A stretch of 64,000 nt of DNA from Paenibacillus caseinilyticus (GTDB taxonomy: Bacteria > Bacillota > Bacilli > Paenibacillales > NBRC-103111). The position numbers were made by a program, and so were the translations under genes. The first letter of the stretch is position 1, and every line of letters starts with the position of its first letter. Location: NCBI RefSeq assembly GCF_027533645.1, contig NZ_JAQAGY010000003.1, positions 470,426 to 534,425 on the forward strand, in the 5' to 3' direction. Positions 36,251-45,616 of the stretch are shown here, piece after piece. The notes below the pieces were generated by a model that saw nothing but the letters and a program-made list of their open reading frames with translations, did not search any database and was not told the origin of the DNA.

Positions 36251-36994
36251 ATGATTTATGCCATTAAACTCGTCTACAGTTTCCTCTTTCCTCCCGGCCT
36301 CTTCATTCTGATCCTGCTCTTCCTCGGCGCATGGCTGTACTGGCGGGTCCGCCGCTCGGCCGGTGTGCTGCTCGGGGCGGCAGCTCTGCTGTTCTACTTC
36401 GTGTCCATTCCCCTCACGGGAGAAGGACTCCTGAAGTCGATCGAGGACGGGTACGATCCGCCGAAGGCCGTGGAAGGCGATGTGTATGTCATGCTTACCG
36501 GCGGGGGCATCAGCGGTACGCCGGACATCAGCGCCACGGGCCACCTCAGCGGCTCTACCCTTCACCGGGTCGTCGCCGTCTCCGAGCTGTATGCCAAGAA
36601 GCCGCTGCCCATTCTCGTCTCAGGCGGACAAGTCTATGAGGACACCGCGAATGAAGGCCGGCTCTCGAAGCAGAAGCTGATCGCCCTTGGCGTGCCGGAG
36701 AAGGCCATCCTGCTCGACGACGCCTCCCGCACGACCCAGGAGAACGCCCGGAACTCCAAGGTGCTGCTGGAGCAGCACGGCTTCAAGAAGCCCATCCTCG
36801 TGACCTCAGCCTTCCACATGGCCCGCTCCATCAAGCACTTCGGCAAGCAGGGTGTGCAGGTGCTTCCTTACCCCGTCGACTACAAAATCAGCCGGTACGA
36901 CGGCGCCATGACCAGCCGTCTGTGGATTCCGACCACCGGCGCGTTGGATTCGTTCTCCCTTGCGCTCAAGGAATACCTCGGCAGGCTGCAGTAA
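36251..36994 (+). CDS. YdcF-like membrane protein (DUF218)
   Basis: A 247-residue protein with two N-terminal transmembrane helices (about 8-30 and 36-55) and an extracytoplasmic DUF218 domain: VYVMLTGGGISGT, AVSELYAKKPLPILVSGG, DDASRTTQENARNSKVLL and VTSAFHMARSIKHF. E. coli relatives (SanA, ElyC, YdcF) work in envelope or peptidoglycan/undecaprenyl metabolism. The ATG at 36251 stands six bases from AAGGAG; the frame upstream to 36074 has no ribosome site. Monocistronic. Confidence 0.9.
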   Translation: MIYAIKLVYSFLFPPGLFILILLFLGAWLYWRVRRSAGVLLGAAALLFYFVSIPLTGEGLLKSIEDGYDPPKAVEGDVYVMLTGGGISGTPDISATGHLSGSTLHRVVAVSELYAKKPLPILVSGGQVYEDTANEGRLSKQKLIALGVPEKAILLDDASRTTQENARNSKVLLEQHGFKKPILVTSAFHMARSIKHFGKQGVQVLPYPVDYKISRYDGAMTSRLWIPTTGALDSFSLALKEYLGRLQ

Positions 36995-37046
36995 CCCCTT
37001 GGGCATGGGGGGGACGAGCTGCGCCCCCCTCAAGACTGCAAACAAA

Positions 37047-37087
37047 CAGGCCGTATCCGGACTCCCTGGAGTCCCGGATACGGCCTG
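37047..37087 (+). terminator. Long hairpin after the YdcF-like gene
   Basis: CAGGCCGTATCCGG pairs perfectly with CCGGATACGGCCTG around GACTC/GAGTC, giving an almost continuous stem, without a T-tract. Confidence 0.6.
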
Positions 37088-37773
37088 CTGCGCTTCTTCC
37101 CCGCGTTCAGCCCCTGCATGCCGCCGCAGGTATGGCGTATGAAGCGCATCGATGAGAGACCGGCCAGAGTCGCCCGGGGGAAAGCGCATGCCCCGTTCCT
37201 TCGGGCGTGAGCAGCTTCGCCCGGGGAATGCCTCGCTGCCAGCGCCGTGCCGTGCGGATAAGGCTGAATAGGATCCCTCCGTATCTTGAATCACCAGAGC
37301 CGTCACGCGGATCTCGCCCATGCGGCCCGCATAGTTTTCGCCGCCCATCAATAAAGCATGGTCCGATGTGCTCGCCCTACTCCGTGTCCGTCCTGCCTCT
37401 TCGGCGGACAGTCGGGCCGCTCCTTCATTTTCATCTGGGTGGAGTGGCTGCCCTCGAAAGTTCCTACTTACCGGAACGACAAACAACCACAAGCCAGATG
37501 TCTGTGGTTGGATGTTATCGGATGGAGCCTATACCCGGGAAAGGACATATCATCCCCTCCTCCTCTGGCACAAGCGCTAAACGGGTTACCTGAAACAGAA
37601 AGGGCAGACCGCTCCCGATTCCTCCCTCCACAGGCAGAGACTTTATGCGCTATTGGTTAGCTGCATAAAGATTTATCGGGAAGAATGGTCTACCCTGCGT
37701 AACCTTACATTCCTTAAGAAAGCAAGTCGAGTGTATCACAAAACTCCATTCGTTAATGAACCCATATTCGAAA
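37088..37773. other. Gene-poor region
   Basis: About 690 bases without a gene I can support. Open frames on both strands are short, Arg/Pro/Ser-rich and lack ribosome sites. One minus-strand frame (36806-37492) contains a natural-looking stretch (GGENYAGRMGEIRVTALVIQ) that might be a relic, but it overlaps the YdcF gene. The last 130 bases are noticeably more AT-rich. Confidence 0.5.
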
Positions 37774-38703
37774 CTAATCGGGCGCTTGGCCTTCCAAGAC
37801 TTGAAGCAGTTCCCGCAGGTCATCGGGCAGCGGCGCTTCGAACTCCATCCACTCGCGGCGCACGGGATGGGTCAGTCCGAGCAGACATGCGTGCAGCGCA
37901 TGGCGCTGCAGCCCTCCATACACACCCTCTGCCTCTGGAAGGCCGTACATCTTGTCGCCGAGCAGCGGATGGCCGAGGTGGCGCATATGGACGCGGATCT
38001 GATGCGTGCGCCCCGTCTCCAGCCACAGCCGGACCAGCGTCGCCTCCGCAAACCGGCGCTCCACGCGGTAATGGGTGACCGAACGATACCCTGAAGGGGT
38101 GACGATACGGATATGAGGCGCCTCTGGGTCGCGGTCGATCGGCTCATCCACCGTCCCCTCGTCCGCTTGAAGCCGTCCGTGGACGAAGGCGAGATACTCT
38201 TTTTTGAGCCCGGTCGTCTGCATTTCTTCGGAAATCTGCTGGTGCACGTAAGGATTCTTCGCCACCGCCAATGCGCCGGACGTCTCCTGGTCCAGCCGGT
38301 GGATCGGCCGAAAGCGGAAGCTCAGCCCCTTCTCCTGCCAGTAATGCACGACGCCATTGGCTAGCGTCTCCGTGTAGTGGCCGTGCGTCGGATGCACGAC
38401 CCTTCCGGCCTCCTTGTTAAGCACGAGCAGCTCGTCATCCTCATAGAGAATGTCCAGCGGCATCGGCTGGGGCAGGATATCGTCCGAGGCTTCGACTTCC
38501 ATCCGGACGGCGACCCGGTCCCCCGGCTGCACCTTCACGGTGATGTAGCGCCGTTCGCCGTTCACGGTGATGCCCTCTTCCGTCAGCTTCAAGCGGGAGA
38601 GGAGCTTGCGGGAGAGCCCCATGCGGTTCTGCAGGACCGTCCGGAGCAGCATGCCTTCGTCCTCCGGCGGTACGATGTATTCGAGCGGTTTGTAGTAGGT
38701 CAT
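37774..38703 (-). CDS. RluD-family RNA pseudouridine synthase
   Basis: A 309-residue pseudouridine synthase. An N-terminal S4-like domain (LSRKLLSRLKLTEEGITVNG) is followed by the catalytic domain with Asp138 in the signature HRLDQETSG, and by the RTHQIRVHMRHLGHPLLGD motif. It modifies uridines in rRNA or tRNA; the exact site is unknown (YhcT/YlyB/YjbO-like). It overlaps pduO by four bases, so it is translationally coupled to the end of the cobalamin operon although its function is unrelated. Confidence 0.93.
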   Translation of the reverse strand: MTYYKPLEYIVPPEDEGMLLRTVLQNRMGLSRKLLSRLKLTEEGITVNGERRYITVKVQPGDRVAVRMEVEASDDILPQPMPLDILYEDDELLVLNKEAGRVVHPTHGHYTETLANGVVHYWQEKGLSFRFRPIHRLDQETSGALAVAKNPYVHQQISEEMQTTGLKKEYLAFVHGRLQADEGTVDEPIDRDPEAPHIRIVTPSGYRSVTHYRVERRFAEATLVRLWLETGRTHQIRVHMRHLGHPLLGDKMYGLPEAEGVYGGLQRHALHACLLGLTHPVRREWMEFEAPLPDDLRELLQVLEGQAPD

Positions 38704-39269
38704 GATTTGCGCCGGAACACCTCGGCACTTCTCACATATTCCACATCCGGCACGCCGGCGCGGTGGTTGGCTACCCGGGCAACCGTGAAGAACAGGTCCG
38801 AGAGCCGGTTGAGATAACGCCTCACCTCATCGTTGATCGGCTGAGTCCGTGCCAGTGTCACCACGCGGCGCTCGGCCCGGCGGCATACCGTACGGCACAC
38901 GTGGAGCGTCGAGGAAGCAAGCGAGCCTCCCGGCAGAATGAACCGCTGGATGTCCGGCGTCTCCGCGTCGTACTTGTCGATCCACGCTTCGAGGCGGTCG
39001 ACCATCGCTGCGGTGACTTTGTAAGGACGCAGCTCCTGCTTCAGCAGGGCGAGATCCGAGCCGCAGTCAAAAATCTCATGCTGGATCTCCAGCAGGTCTG
39101 CGGCGAGATCCGCATCGCGCTGCGGGTCGAGGAACCCGATCGCCTGGCCCACGAAGCAGTTCAGCTCATCGGTCGTGCCGTAAGCCTCCACCCGGTCATC
39201 ATCCTTGTCGACGCGTCCTCCGATCACGCCGGTCTGGCCGGCATCGCCGGTTCTTGTATAAATGCGCAT
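38700..39269 (-). CDS. pduO: Cob(I)alamin adenosyltransferase, PduO type
   Basis: A 189-residue ATP:corrinoid adenosyltransferase that attaches the 5'-deoxyadenosyl ligand to cobalt. It shows the ATP-binding TRTGDAGQTG start, RVEAYGTTDELNCFVG, ILPGGSLASSTLHVCRTVCRRAERR and the C-terminal RYLNRLSDLFFTVAR. These are PduO/CobO-II features, not those of BtuR. GGAGGAG precedes the ATG, 15 bases after the cobD-cobQ fusion gene. It completes adenosylcobamide formation within this operon. Confidence 0.95.
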   Translation of the reverse strand: MRIYTRTGDAGQTGVIGGRVDKDDDRVEAYGTTDELNCFVGQAIGFLDPQRDADLAADLLEIQHEIFDCGSDLALLKQELRPYKVTAAMVDRLEAWIDKYDAETPDIQRFILPGGSLASSTLHVCRTVCRRAERRVVTLARTQPINDEVRRYLNRLSDLFFTVARVANHRAGVPDVEYVRSAEVFRRKS

Positions 39270-39284
39270 CCGTAATCTCCTCCC

Positions 39285-42080
39285 TCAGGTAAGCATGGCA
39301 GCTTCTTGTTCCCGTATCATCTCATAGAACCGTTCCATATCCAAGTGCAAGCGCACATGCTCCGCGAGCCGGTCGAAAGCGGCTTCCCGCCGTTCGGCGA
39401 ACCGCAACTCGGCCGGCAGCGGAGACAGCCCCCGGCTCTCCCGGATGCGGTTCAGCCAGGCACGCCGAAAATCGTCATTATGCAGCACGCCATGCAGGTA
39501 GGTCCCCCAGCAGCGGCCGTCCGCCGTAGCGGCGCCGTCGGGCACACCGGCGGCGGAGCCTGCGGATTCCTGGAGGAGGAACGGATGCTCCACCGGCTCC
39601 AGGAACGTCGTCCGGCCCATGTGAATCTCATAGCCTTCTACCCGGAAGCCGCCACCGTAGAGGTGCGATACGCCGGAAGCCTGAACCGTCCGCTTCTCCG
39701 CCGCAAAGACAGTCTCGGTCGGCAGCAGGCCAAGTCCGTCCAGCCGCTCCCGGTCGGATTCGACCAGCTCCGGATCGAGCAGCCTTGTCCCCAGCATCTG
39801 GTAGCCCGCGCAGATCCCGGTGACGAAGCCCCCTTCCGCCGCATAGGCGAGCAGCTTGCGGTCCAGGCCGCTCGAGCGCAGGAAGAGCAGATCGTCGACC
39901 GTGTTCTTGCTGCCGGGCACGATCACGGCATCGGGCTGCCCGAACTCCTCCGGCGACGTGACGAACCGCAGACGTACATCCGGCTCGAAGGCGAGCGGGT
40001 CGGCGTCCGTGAAGTTCGAGAGGCGGGGCAGGCGCAGCACCGCGATGTCCAGGGTGTCCGCCGGCAGCTTGCCGGCAGGCTGGCTTCTGGCGGCCTCCGC
40101 GAGCCTGCGCTCCAGCGAAGCCGAATCCTCGTCCTCGAGGCCGAGCTGCGGAAGGTACGGGATCACGCCGAGCACCGGAATGCCCGTACGCGCCTCCAGC
40201 CAGTCGATCCCCGGCTGCAGCAGCGTCACGTCCCCCCGGAACTTGTTGATGACGAAGCCCCGTACGCGGGCCCGCTCCTCCGGCGAGAGAATCTCCAGCG
40301 TACCGACGATCGAAGCGAAGACGCCGCCCCGGTCGATATCCGCGACGAGCAGCACCGGCGCGTCCGCCCAGCCGGCCAGACGCATATTCACGATATCCCG
40401 GTCCTTCAGGTTCACCTCGGCAGGGCTTCCTGCACCCTCCATCACGACGACGTCATGTACGGATCGCAGCCGGGCCAAGGCTTCCTTGACCACCCCTTCC
40501 GCCTCGGGAAGATAGCGCTCACGGTACGTGCGAGCGTCGAGATCCTGGTACGGCTTCCCGTGGACGACGACCTGCGCTACCATGTCCTTCTTCGGCTTGA
40601 GCAGGATCGGGTTCATATCGGTCGTCGCCGGAATGCGGCAGGCGTCGGCCTGCATGCCTTGGGCCCGGCCGATCTCCTTGCCGTCTGGCGTCACGTAGGA
40701 GTTCAGCGACATGTTCTGCGACTTGAACGGCGCCACCCGGCGCCCGTCCTGCAGCAGGATGCGGCAGAAGGCTGCGGTCAGCAGGCTCTTGCCGACATCG
40801 GAGGCGGTACCCTGCAGCATGACGACGGCGCCTCGGCGGCGGAATGCTGCCGCTGGATGCAAGGCCCCGGCACCGAAGCGGGCTGCCGCACCGGGCGCTG
40901 TGTCCAAGCCGGCCGTCTCTCCAACCGCAGTTTCCGCTTGGAACCCGGTGCCGGCCGCTGCCGCCACCCCCGCAGCCTCAAGCTCTGGGAGCTCCGCGTG
41001 CTGCTGCGCTTTGTGCAGAACTTCCGCCATCACGGCGAGCAGGCGCCGGTTCTGCTCCGGCAGCTTCACCGCGAGCCGGACGAAGGAGGCATCCAAGCCC
41101 GGGAACAGCGAAGCGTCGCGGATCAGAATCCCCCGCCGGCCCATCGCCGCCTGCAGCTCACTTGCGGTCCATCCGAGCGGCCGCAAGGAGCACAGCACGT
41201 AGTTCGTGCGGCTGTCCCAGGCGAGCAGGCCCAGCTTCCGCAGCGCTGCCAGCAGCTTCTCGCGCGCGGGCGGCAGCCAGGCCCGAGTCCGCTCCTCGTA
41301 GGCGCGGTCATCCAGCACCGCGGCCCCGATCCACTGGGCGAAGGCGTTGACGCTCCAGGGCACCTGGAGCTCCTTCATCGCCTGGATCCGGTCCGGATGC
41401 GCCACCGCATACCCGAGACGCAGACCCGGAATCGCGTAGAACTTCGTCATCGAACGAAGGACGATCAGATTCGGATTCGAAGCCGCCGCCTTCGCCAGCG
41501 ACAGCTCTTCCTCTTCCGGCAGGAAGTCGAGGAAGGCTTCGTCGACGACCGAGGCCGGGCCGCCTTCCGCCAGCCTCTCCCGGACAGCCTGAGCCAGCAG
41601 TCCCCCTGTCGGGTTGTTCGGCGACCCAAGGAAGAGCAGGTCGCAGCAGGCCGCCGCTTCTTCCAGATCTTCCAGCTGCAGCCCGAAGCCGTGCTCTTCA
41701 TGTAATGGAATATCTCTCACGGCACCGCCTGACTTCAACACCGCATCCTCGTATTCCTTGAACGAGGGCCGGGCCAGTCCCGTCACGGCCGGCCGCAGCA
41801 CGCGCACGGCGAGATCGATCAGCTCCGCCGCCCCGTTGCCGACCAGGATGCACTCCGGGGCTACGCCGTGCTTCGCCGAGAGCCGGCGCCTAAGTTCTCT
41901 CACCGCCGGATCGGGATAGGCTGCCGCTTCCTTCCAGCGGGAGCGCAGAATATCCCCTACAGCCTGAGGCGGGCCGAACGGATTCATGTTCGAGCTGTAA
42001 TCCAAAAAGTCTTCCGGCGCCAGGCCGTACGTCTCCGCCGCCGTCTCCAGGTCGCCGCCGTGCCCGTATTTCTCCAACAT
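39285..42080 (-). CDS. Fused threonine-phosphate decarboxylase and cobyric acid synthase
   Basis: A single 931-residue frame joining two cobalamin enzymes. Residues about 1-360 are CobD/CobC, a PLP enzyme that decarboxylates threonine-phosphate to aminopropanol-phosphate: DYSSNMNPFGPP, LGSPNNPTGG and PLP Lys213 in RSMTKFYAIPGLRLG. An Ala/Gly-rich linker (about 362-414) follows. Residues about 416-931 are CobQ/CbiP cobyric acid synthase, which amidates the corrin ring: ATP-binding LQGTASDVGKSLLT, then a glutamine amidotransferase domain with Cys757 in GICAGYQMLG and a downstream GTYLHGVLHND histidine. Both domains keep their key residues. AGGAGG precedes the ATG. The operon places it after cobS. 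Confidence 0.95.
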   Translation of the reverse strand: MLEKYGHGGDLETAAETYGLAPEDFLDYSSNMNPFGPPQAVGDILRSRWKEAAAYPDPAVRELRRRLSAKHGVAPECILVGNGAAELIDLAVRVLRPAVTGLARPSFKEYEDAVLKSGGAVRDIPLHEEHGFGLQLEDLEEAAACCDLLFLGSPNNPTGGLLAQAVRERLAEGGPASVVDEAFLDFLPEEEELSLAKAAASNPNLIVLRSMTKFYAIPGLRLGYAVAHPDRIQAMKELQVPWSVNAFAQWIGAAVLDDRAYEERTRAWLPPAREKLLAALRKLGLLAWDSRTNYVLCSLRPLGWTASELQAAMGRRGILIRDASLFPGLDASFVRLAVKLPEQNRRLLAVMAEVLHKAQQHAELPELEAAGVAAAAGTGFQAETAVGETAGLDTAPGAAARFGAGALHPAAAFRRRGAVVMLQGTASDVGKSLLTAAFCRILLQDGRRVAPFKSQNMSLNSYVTPDGKEIGRAQGMQADACRIPATTDMNPILLKPKKDMVAQVVVHGKPYQDLDARTYRERYLPEAEGVVKEALARLRSVHDVVVMEGAGSPAEVNLKDRDIVNMRLAGWADAPVLLVADIDRGGVFASIVGTLEILSPEERARVRGFVINKFRGDVTLLQPGIDWLEARTGIPVLGVIPYLPQLGLEDEDSASLERRLAEAARSQPAGKLPADTLDIAVLRLPRLSNFTDADPLAFEPDVRLRFVTSPEEFGQPDAVIVPGSKNTVDDLLFLRSSGLDRKLLAYAAEGGFVTGICAGYQMLGTRLLDPELVESDRERLDGLGLLPTETVFAAEKRTVQASGVSHLYGGGFRVEGYEIHMGRTTFLEPVEHPFLLQESAGSAAGVPDGAATADGRCWGTYLHGVLHNDDFRRAWLNRIRESRGLSPLPAELRFAERREAAFDRLAEHVRLHLDMERFYEMIREQEAAMLT

Positions 42081-42092
42081 CCCCTTCGCCTC

Positions 42093-42923
42093 CTAGTAGC
42101 TCACAATGCCGACCCATAGGATCAGCAGGAGCGTCTCGATCCCTTCGTTGATGGCGCCGTAGGTGTCGCCGGTCAAGCCGCCCAGCTTCCGGTGCAGCAG
42201 CACGCCCAGCAGCGCGCATCCGGCTGCCGCCGCCGCAGGCAGAAGCAGCAGCGCCCTAACCGGCGGGGTGCCTCCCGCTCCCGCCTGCACGAGCCCCCAG
42301 CCGGCGGCTAACGTCAGCGCTGCCGCCAGCAGCACAGCCCCCGCCAGGTGGCGGAAGCCGAGGCCCGCGAACAGGCTGCCCATACCGCCTCCCTCGGCCT
42401 GCCGGGCATAAGGCCAGCATACCAGCGCAGCCGCCATCGCGCAGCGGCTCCACAGGAGCACGAGGGGCAGCACGGCCAGATCGCTCCAGCCGCTCCCCCT
42501 TCCGAGCAGCGCCGCCAGCAGCGACCACTTCAGCAGCAGCACCAGCATGCAGACGACGACACCCATCGCCCCGACCCGGCTGTCCTTCATAATCTCCAGC
42601 ATCCGCTCCCGCGGACGGTGGCTGAGCACCCCGTCCGCCGTATCCATCAGTCCGTCAAGATGCAGCGCGCCGGTCAGCGCCACCCATAAGGCGAGCAGCA
42701 CGGCCGCCGCCGGGAGCGCCGGCAGCACACCCTGCAGGAGCGCTCCCGACGCCCACAGCAGGGCGCCCAGCACCGCGCCGACAAGCGGATAGAAGATGAC
42801 GCTGCGGCGGAACACGGCGTCCGTATAGTGAAGCGTTACCGGTACCGGAAGCCTTGACAAAAATTGAAAAGCGGCCGCAGCCGCCGTGCCTATCCCGCGT
42901 ATGTAATCCAAAGCAGTGCGCAA
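42093..42923 (-). CDS. cobS: Adenosylcobinamide-GDP ribazoletransferase (cobalamin synthase)
   Basis: A membrane enzyme of 276 residues joining adenosylcobinamide-GDP and alpha-ribazole. It has a FLSRLPVPV start, the catalytic HLDGLMDTADGVLSHRPRER segment with conserved acidic residues, MKDSRVGAMG, and six or so hydrophobic helices. The C-terminus contains GGLTGDTYGAINEGIE, typical of CobS. No ATG is available; a TTG at 42923, six bases after GGGGGG, is the best start and overlaps the end of cbiB by 34 bases. It works with CobU and CobT, encoded just upstream. Confidence 0.92.
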   Translation of the reverse strand: MRTALDYIRGIGTAAAAAFQFLSRLPVPVTLHYTDAVFRRSVIFYPLVGAVLGALLWASGALLQGVLPALPAAAVLLALWVALTGALHLDGLMDTADGVLSHRPRERMLEIMKDSRVGAMGVVVCMLVLLLKWSLLAALLGRGSGWSDLAVLPLVLLWSRCAMAAALVCWPYARQAEGGGMGSLFAGLGFRHLAGAVLLAAALTLAAGWGLVQAGAGGTPPVRALLLLPAAAAAGCALLGVLLHRKLGGLTGDTYGAINEGIETLLLILWVGIVSY

Positions 42924-43891
42924 ACCAATCCCCCCGCTGCAATATAGCTCACCTTGTACAGCAGCCCCGCCGTGCGCGGAATATCTTCCCGCCCCAGCGG
43001 CCGCAGCGGCCAGCCCATCCGGGCCCGTTCGCTCACCCGGCCATGGTACACGTTCACGCCGCCCAGCTCGATCCCGAGCGCCCCGGCCACGGCCGATTCG
43101 GGAATGCCGCTGTTCGGGCTCGGATGCCGGCGGGCGAAGATCCGGACCGCCTCCGCCGACCGCCGTGCGGACAGCCCAGGCGTCAGCCAGGCTGCCGCCA
43201 CGAGCAGCAGTCCCGTCAGCCGGGCCGGCAGCCAGTTCAAGACATCGTCCCACCGCGCCGATGCCCAGCCGAAGTGCAGGTACTTGTCATTCTTGTAGCC
43301 CACCATCGAATCCAGCGTATTCGACGCCCGGTAGAGCATCGCGAGCGGGGCGCCGCCGAGCAGGGCGAACACCAGCGGCGAGACGAAGGCATCGACGATG
43401 TTCTCCGCCACTGTCTCCACGGTGGCCCTCGTAATCTCCGGCTCGTCCAGCCGCGTCGTATCGCGGCCGACGATATAGCCTACATACTTGCGCGCTTCGT
43501 CCATCTCCCCGGTATGAAGCGGACGGTAGACGAGCATCGCCGCGTCCTTCAGGCCCTTCACCGCGATCGTCGTGGAGATCAGCCAAGCGGAGGCCGCATA
43601 GCCGAGCCAAGGGTTCACGGCGTCCGCCAACCGGCAGACGGCCCATACCGCCGCATAGGCTGTCGCAATCGTCGTCAGCGTGAGCGCCGCACCGCGCAGG
43701 CGTACCGTCCCTCGACTCCCGGGGTCTACGCCGGCTCCCGGGTACAGCCGCTTCTCCAGCACACGAATCAGCCGCCCGATCCACACCACCGGATGCGTCA
43801 GCCACCGCCACTGCGGATCGCCGATCACCCAGTCGATGACCAGGGCAGCGAGAACGATTAGCAGCATTTCCTGCCATCCGTATTCCAGCAC
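42890..43891 (-). CDS. cbiB: Adenosylcobinamide-phosphate synthase
   Basis: An integral membrane enzyme of 333 residues that attaches aminopropanol-phosphate to cobyric acid. Family signatures are LVIDWVIGDPQWRWLTHPVVWIG (read in two parts), VGRDTTRLDEPEITRATVET, AENIVDAFVSPLVF, SNTLDSMVGYKNDKY and SPNSGIPESAVAGALG. A GTG at 43891, five bases from GGGGGAG, is preferred; an ATG nine codons upstream (43918) is an alternative with a weaker site. It uses the product of the CobD and CobQ domains fused in this operon. Confidence 0.94.
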   Translation of the reverse strand: MLEYGWQEMLLIVLAALVIDWVIGDPQWRWLTHPVVWIGRLIRVLEKRLYPGAGVDPGSRGTVRLRGAALTLTTIATAYAAVWAVCRLADAVNPWLGYAASAWLISTTIAVKGLKDAAMLVYRPLHTGEMDEARKYVGYIVGRDTTRLDEPEITRATVETVAENIVDAFVSPLVFALLGGAPLAMLYRASNTLDSMVGYKNDKYLHFGWASARWDDVLNWLPARLTGLLLVAAAWLTPGLSARRSAEAVRIFARRHPSPNSGIPESAVAGALGIELGGVNVYHGRVSERARMGWPLRPLGREDIPRTAGLLYKVSYIAAGGLVCALLWITYAG

Positions 43892-43961
43892 TTCCGCTCC
43901 CCCATCTTCTTGTTGCATGCCTGCCGGCCTGCCTTTCCCTTCGCCCGGCAGGCTCCAAGCT

Positions 43962-44537
43962 TTATTCCCGGTAAGCCAGCGCCTTAAGTTCGAGCGGAAT
44001 CCCGGCTGTTACCAGGAACACCTCATCCGCCGCCCGCGCTAGCCGCTGGTTCATCCGTCCGGAGAGGTCGCGGAAGATCCGTCCGAGCTTGTACTCCGGC
44101 ACCAGTCCGTACCCGACCTCGTTGGTGACCAGGATCACAGGCCGGTCGACCCTCTCGAACACCTGCGCCAGCTCCTCGATCTTCTCCTCGAGCAGCCGCT
44201 GCGACTGCGGCTCGGATTCGTTGCGCAGAAGCCAGTTCGACAGCCATAAGGTCAAGCAGTCGACCAGCACAACCGGTTGGTCTGCCTCCGCCAAGCGTTC
44301 GCTAAGCTTGTATGGCTCCTCCACCGTCGTCCACGGAAACGCCTGCTCTTCCCGGCTGCGCCGGTGCAGGGCAATGCGCTCGCGCATCTCGTCATCATAC
44401 GCCTGCGAAGTCGCGATGTAGAGCCCGCTCCCGCCGAGGCGTGCCGCATGGCGTTCCGCGAAGCCGCTCTTGCCGCTTCGGGCGCCTCCGGTGACGAGCA
44501 CGCGCAGCGGGCGCAAGGCTTCTCCTGCGCCGCTCAT
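43962..44537 (-). CDS. cobU: Adenosylcobinamide kinase / guanylyltransferase
   Basis: A bifunctional 191-residue nucleotide-loop enzyme that phosphorylates adenosylcobinamide and transfers GMP to it. It has a P-loop VTGGARSGKSGFAE, ATSQAYDDEMRERI, VVLVDCLTLWLSNWL and TNEVGYGLVPEYKLGR FRD-type C-terminal motifs. The start codon overlaps the cobT stop by four bases, showing translational coupling. The CobP/CobU family is identified with confidence. Confidence 0.95.
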   Translation of the reverse strand: MSGAGEALRPLRVLVTGGARSGKSGFAERHAARLGGSGLYIATSQAYDDEMRERIALHRRSREEQAFPWTTVEEPYKLSERLAEADQPVVLVDCLTLWLSNWLLRNESEPQSQRLLEEKIEELAQVFERVDRPVILVTNEVGYGLVPEYKLGRIFRDLSGRMNQRLARAADEVFLVTAGIPLELKALAYRE

Positions 44538-45616
44538 ACGCCCGCAGGCGACTCCCCGGCCGCCTGCGAAATGCCGGCGGACCCGAAGGTCGCCATCTCG
44601 CGCATGAGCTTCAGCGCGGCTTCGACCAGCGGGAAGGCCAGCACCGCGCCGGTCCCTTCGCCGAGGCGCATGTCTAGGTGCAGCACCGGCTGCAGCCCGA
44701 GCTCCGCCAGGAGACGGGCATGGCCCTGCTCCTCGGACAGATGCGAGGCGATCATATAACCGGTGCTCAGCGGTGCGAGCCTGGCGGCGATCAGCGCGGC
44801 AGCCGACGAGATGAAGCCGTCGATGACGACCGGCACCCGCCGGGAAGCCGCTCCGAGGATGACGCCGGCCAGCCCGGCGATCTCCAGGCCGCCGACCTTC
44901 GCCAGCACATCCAGCACGTCGTCCGGATCCGGCTGGTTGACCGCCACCGCCCGGCGGATCACCTCCTGCTTATGGAGCAGCCGGGCGTCATCGATGCCGG
45001 TGCCCCGTCCCGTTATCCCGGCTGCCGGATCTACCCCGGTCAGCACGCTGAGCAGCGCGCTGCTGGCCGTCGTATTGCCGATGCCCATCTCGCCGGTAGC
45101 GAGGAGGGTGAACCCCTCATCGGCGAGACCGCAAGCCACGCGGATGCCGATAAGCACCGCCTGGGCCGCTTCCTCCCGCGTCATCGCGGGACCGGCGGCC
45201 ATATTGGCTGTGCCCATCCGCACCTTGTGCGAGCGCAGCTGCGGGTGCGACAGTTCGGCGTTGACGCCGATGTCCACGCACACGACTTCCGCCCCGGTGT
45301 GACGGGCCAGGACGTTGACGGCCGCGCCGCCTGTGAGGAAATTCATTACCATCTGAGGCGTCACCTCCGCCGGGAACGCGCTGACCCCTTCTTCGCACAC
45401 GCCGTGGTCGGCGGCCATGACGACCACGGCCTTACGGCCCGGCTCCGGCAGCGCTGTGCCGCGCACTCCCGCCACCTGCCGCGCAATCGCCTCGAGCCGT
45501 CCCAGGCTTCCCGGGGGCTTCGTCAGATCATCCAGCCTCAGCGCCGCTTCAGCCATGGCTCCCTCATCCAGCGGGCGAATATCCGCCAGCACGCTTTGCA
45601 GTTCCTTCTCACTCAT
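44534..45616 (-). CDS. cobT: Nicotinate-nucleotide-dimethylbenzimidazole phosphoribosyltransferase
   Basis: A 360-residue enzyme that makes alpha-ribazole phosphate, the lower ligand of cobalamin. It shows LDDLTKPPGSLGRLE, VMAADHGVCEEGVSAFPAEV, LATGEMGIGNTTASSALL, GRGTGIDDA and the catalytic glutamate in MRLGEGTGAVLAFP. The ATG at 45616 overlaps the preceding ABC ATPase gene by eight bases. The longer frame to 45760 is excluded because it runs into that gene. Confidence 0.95.
   Translation of the reverse strand: MSEKELQSVLADIRPLDEGAMAEAALRLDDLTKPPGSLGRLEAIARQVAGVRGTALPEPGRKAVVVMAADHGVCEEGVSAFPAEVTPQMVMNFLTGGAAVNVLARHTGAEVVCVDIGVNAELSHPQLRSHKVRMGTANMAAGPAMTREEAAQAVLIGIRVACGLADEGFTLLATGEMGIGNTTASSALLSVLTGVDPAAGITGRGTGIDDARLLHKQEVIRRAVAVNQPDPDDVLDVLAKVGGLEIAGLAGVILGAASRRVPVVIDGFISSAAALIAARLAPLSTGYMIASHLSEEQGHARLLAELGLQPVLHLDMRLGEGTGAVLAFPLVEAALKLMREMATFGSAGISQAAGESPAGV

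Noticed and set aside
36806..37492. A 228-codon minus-strand frame downstream of the YdcF-like gene.
   Set aside because: It runs through a perfect hairpin and into the YdcF gene on the opposite strand, has Arg/Pro-rich composition and no ribosome site.
39306..41705. A 799-codon plus-strand frame opposite the cobD-cobQ fusion.
   Set aside because: High GC content leaves the antisense frame open. It has no motifs, while the minus-strand frame has two complete enzyme domains.
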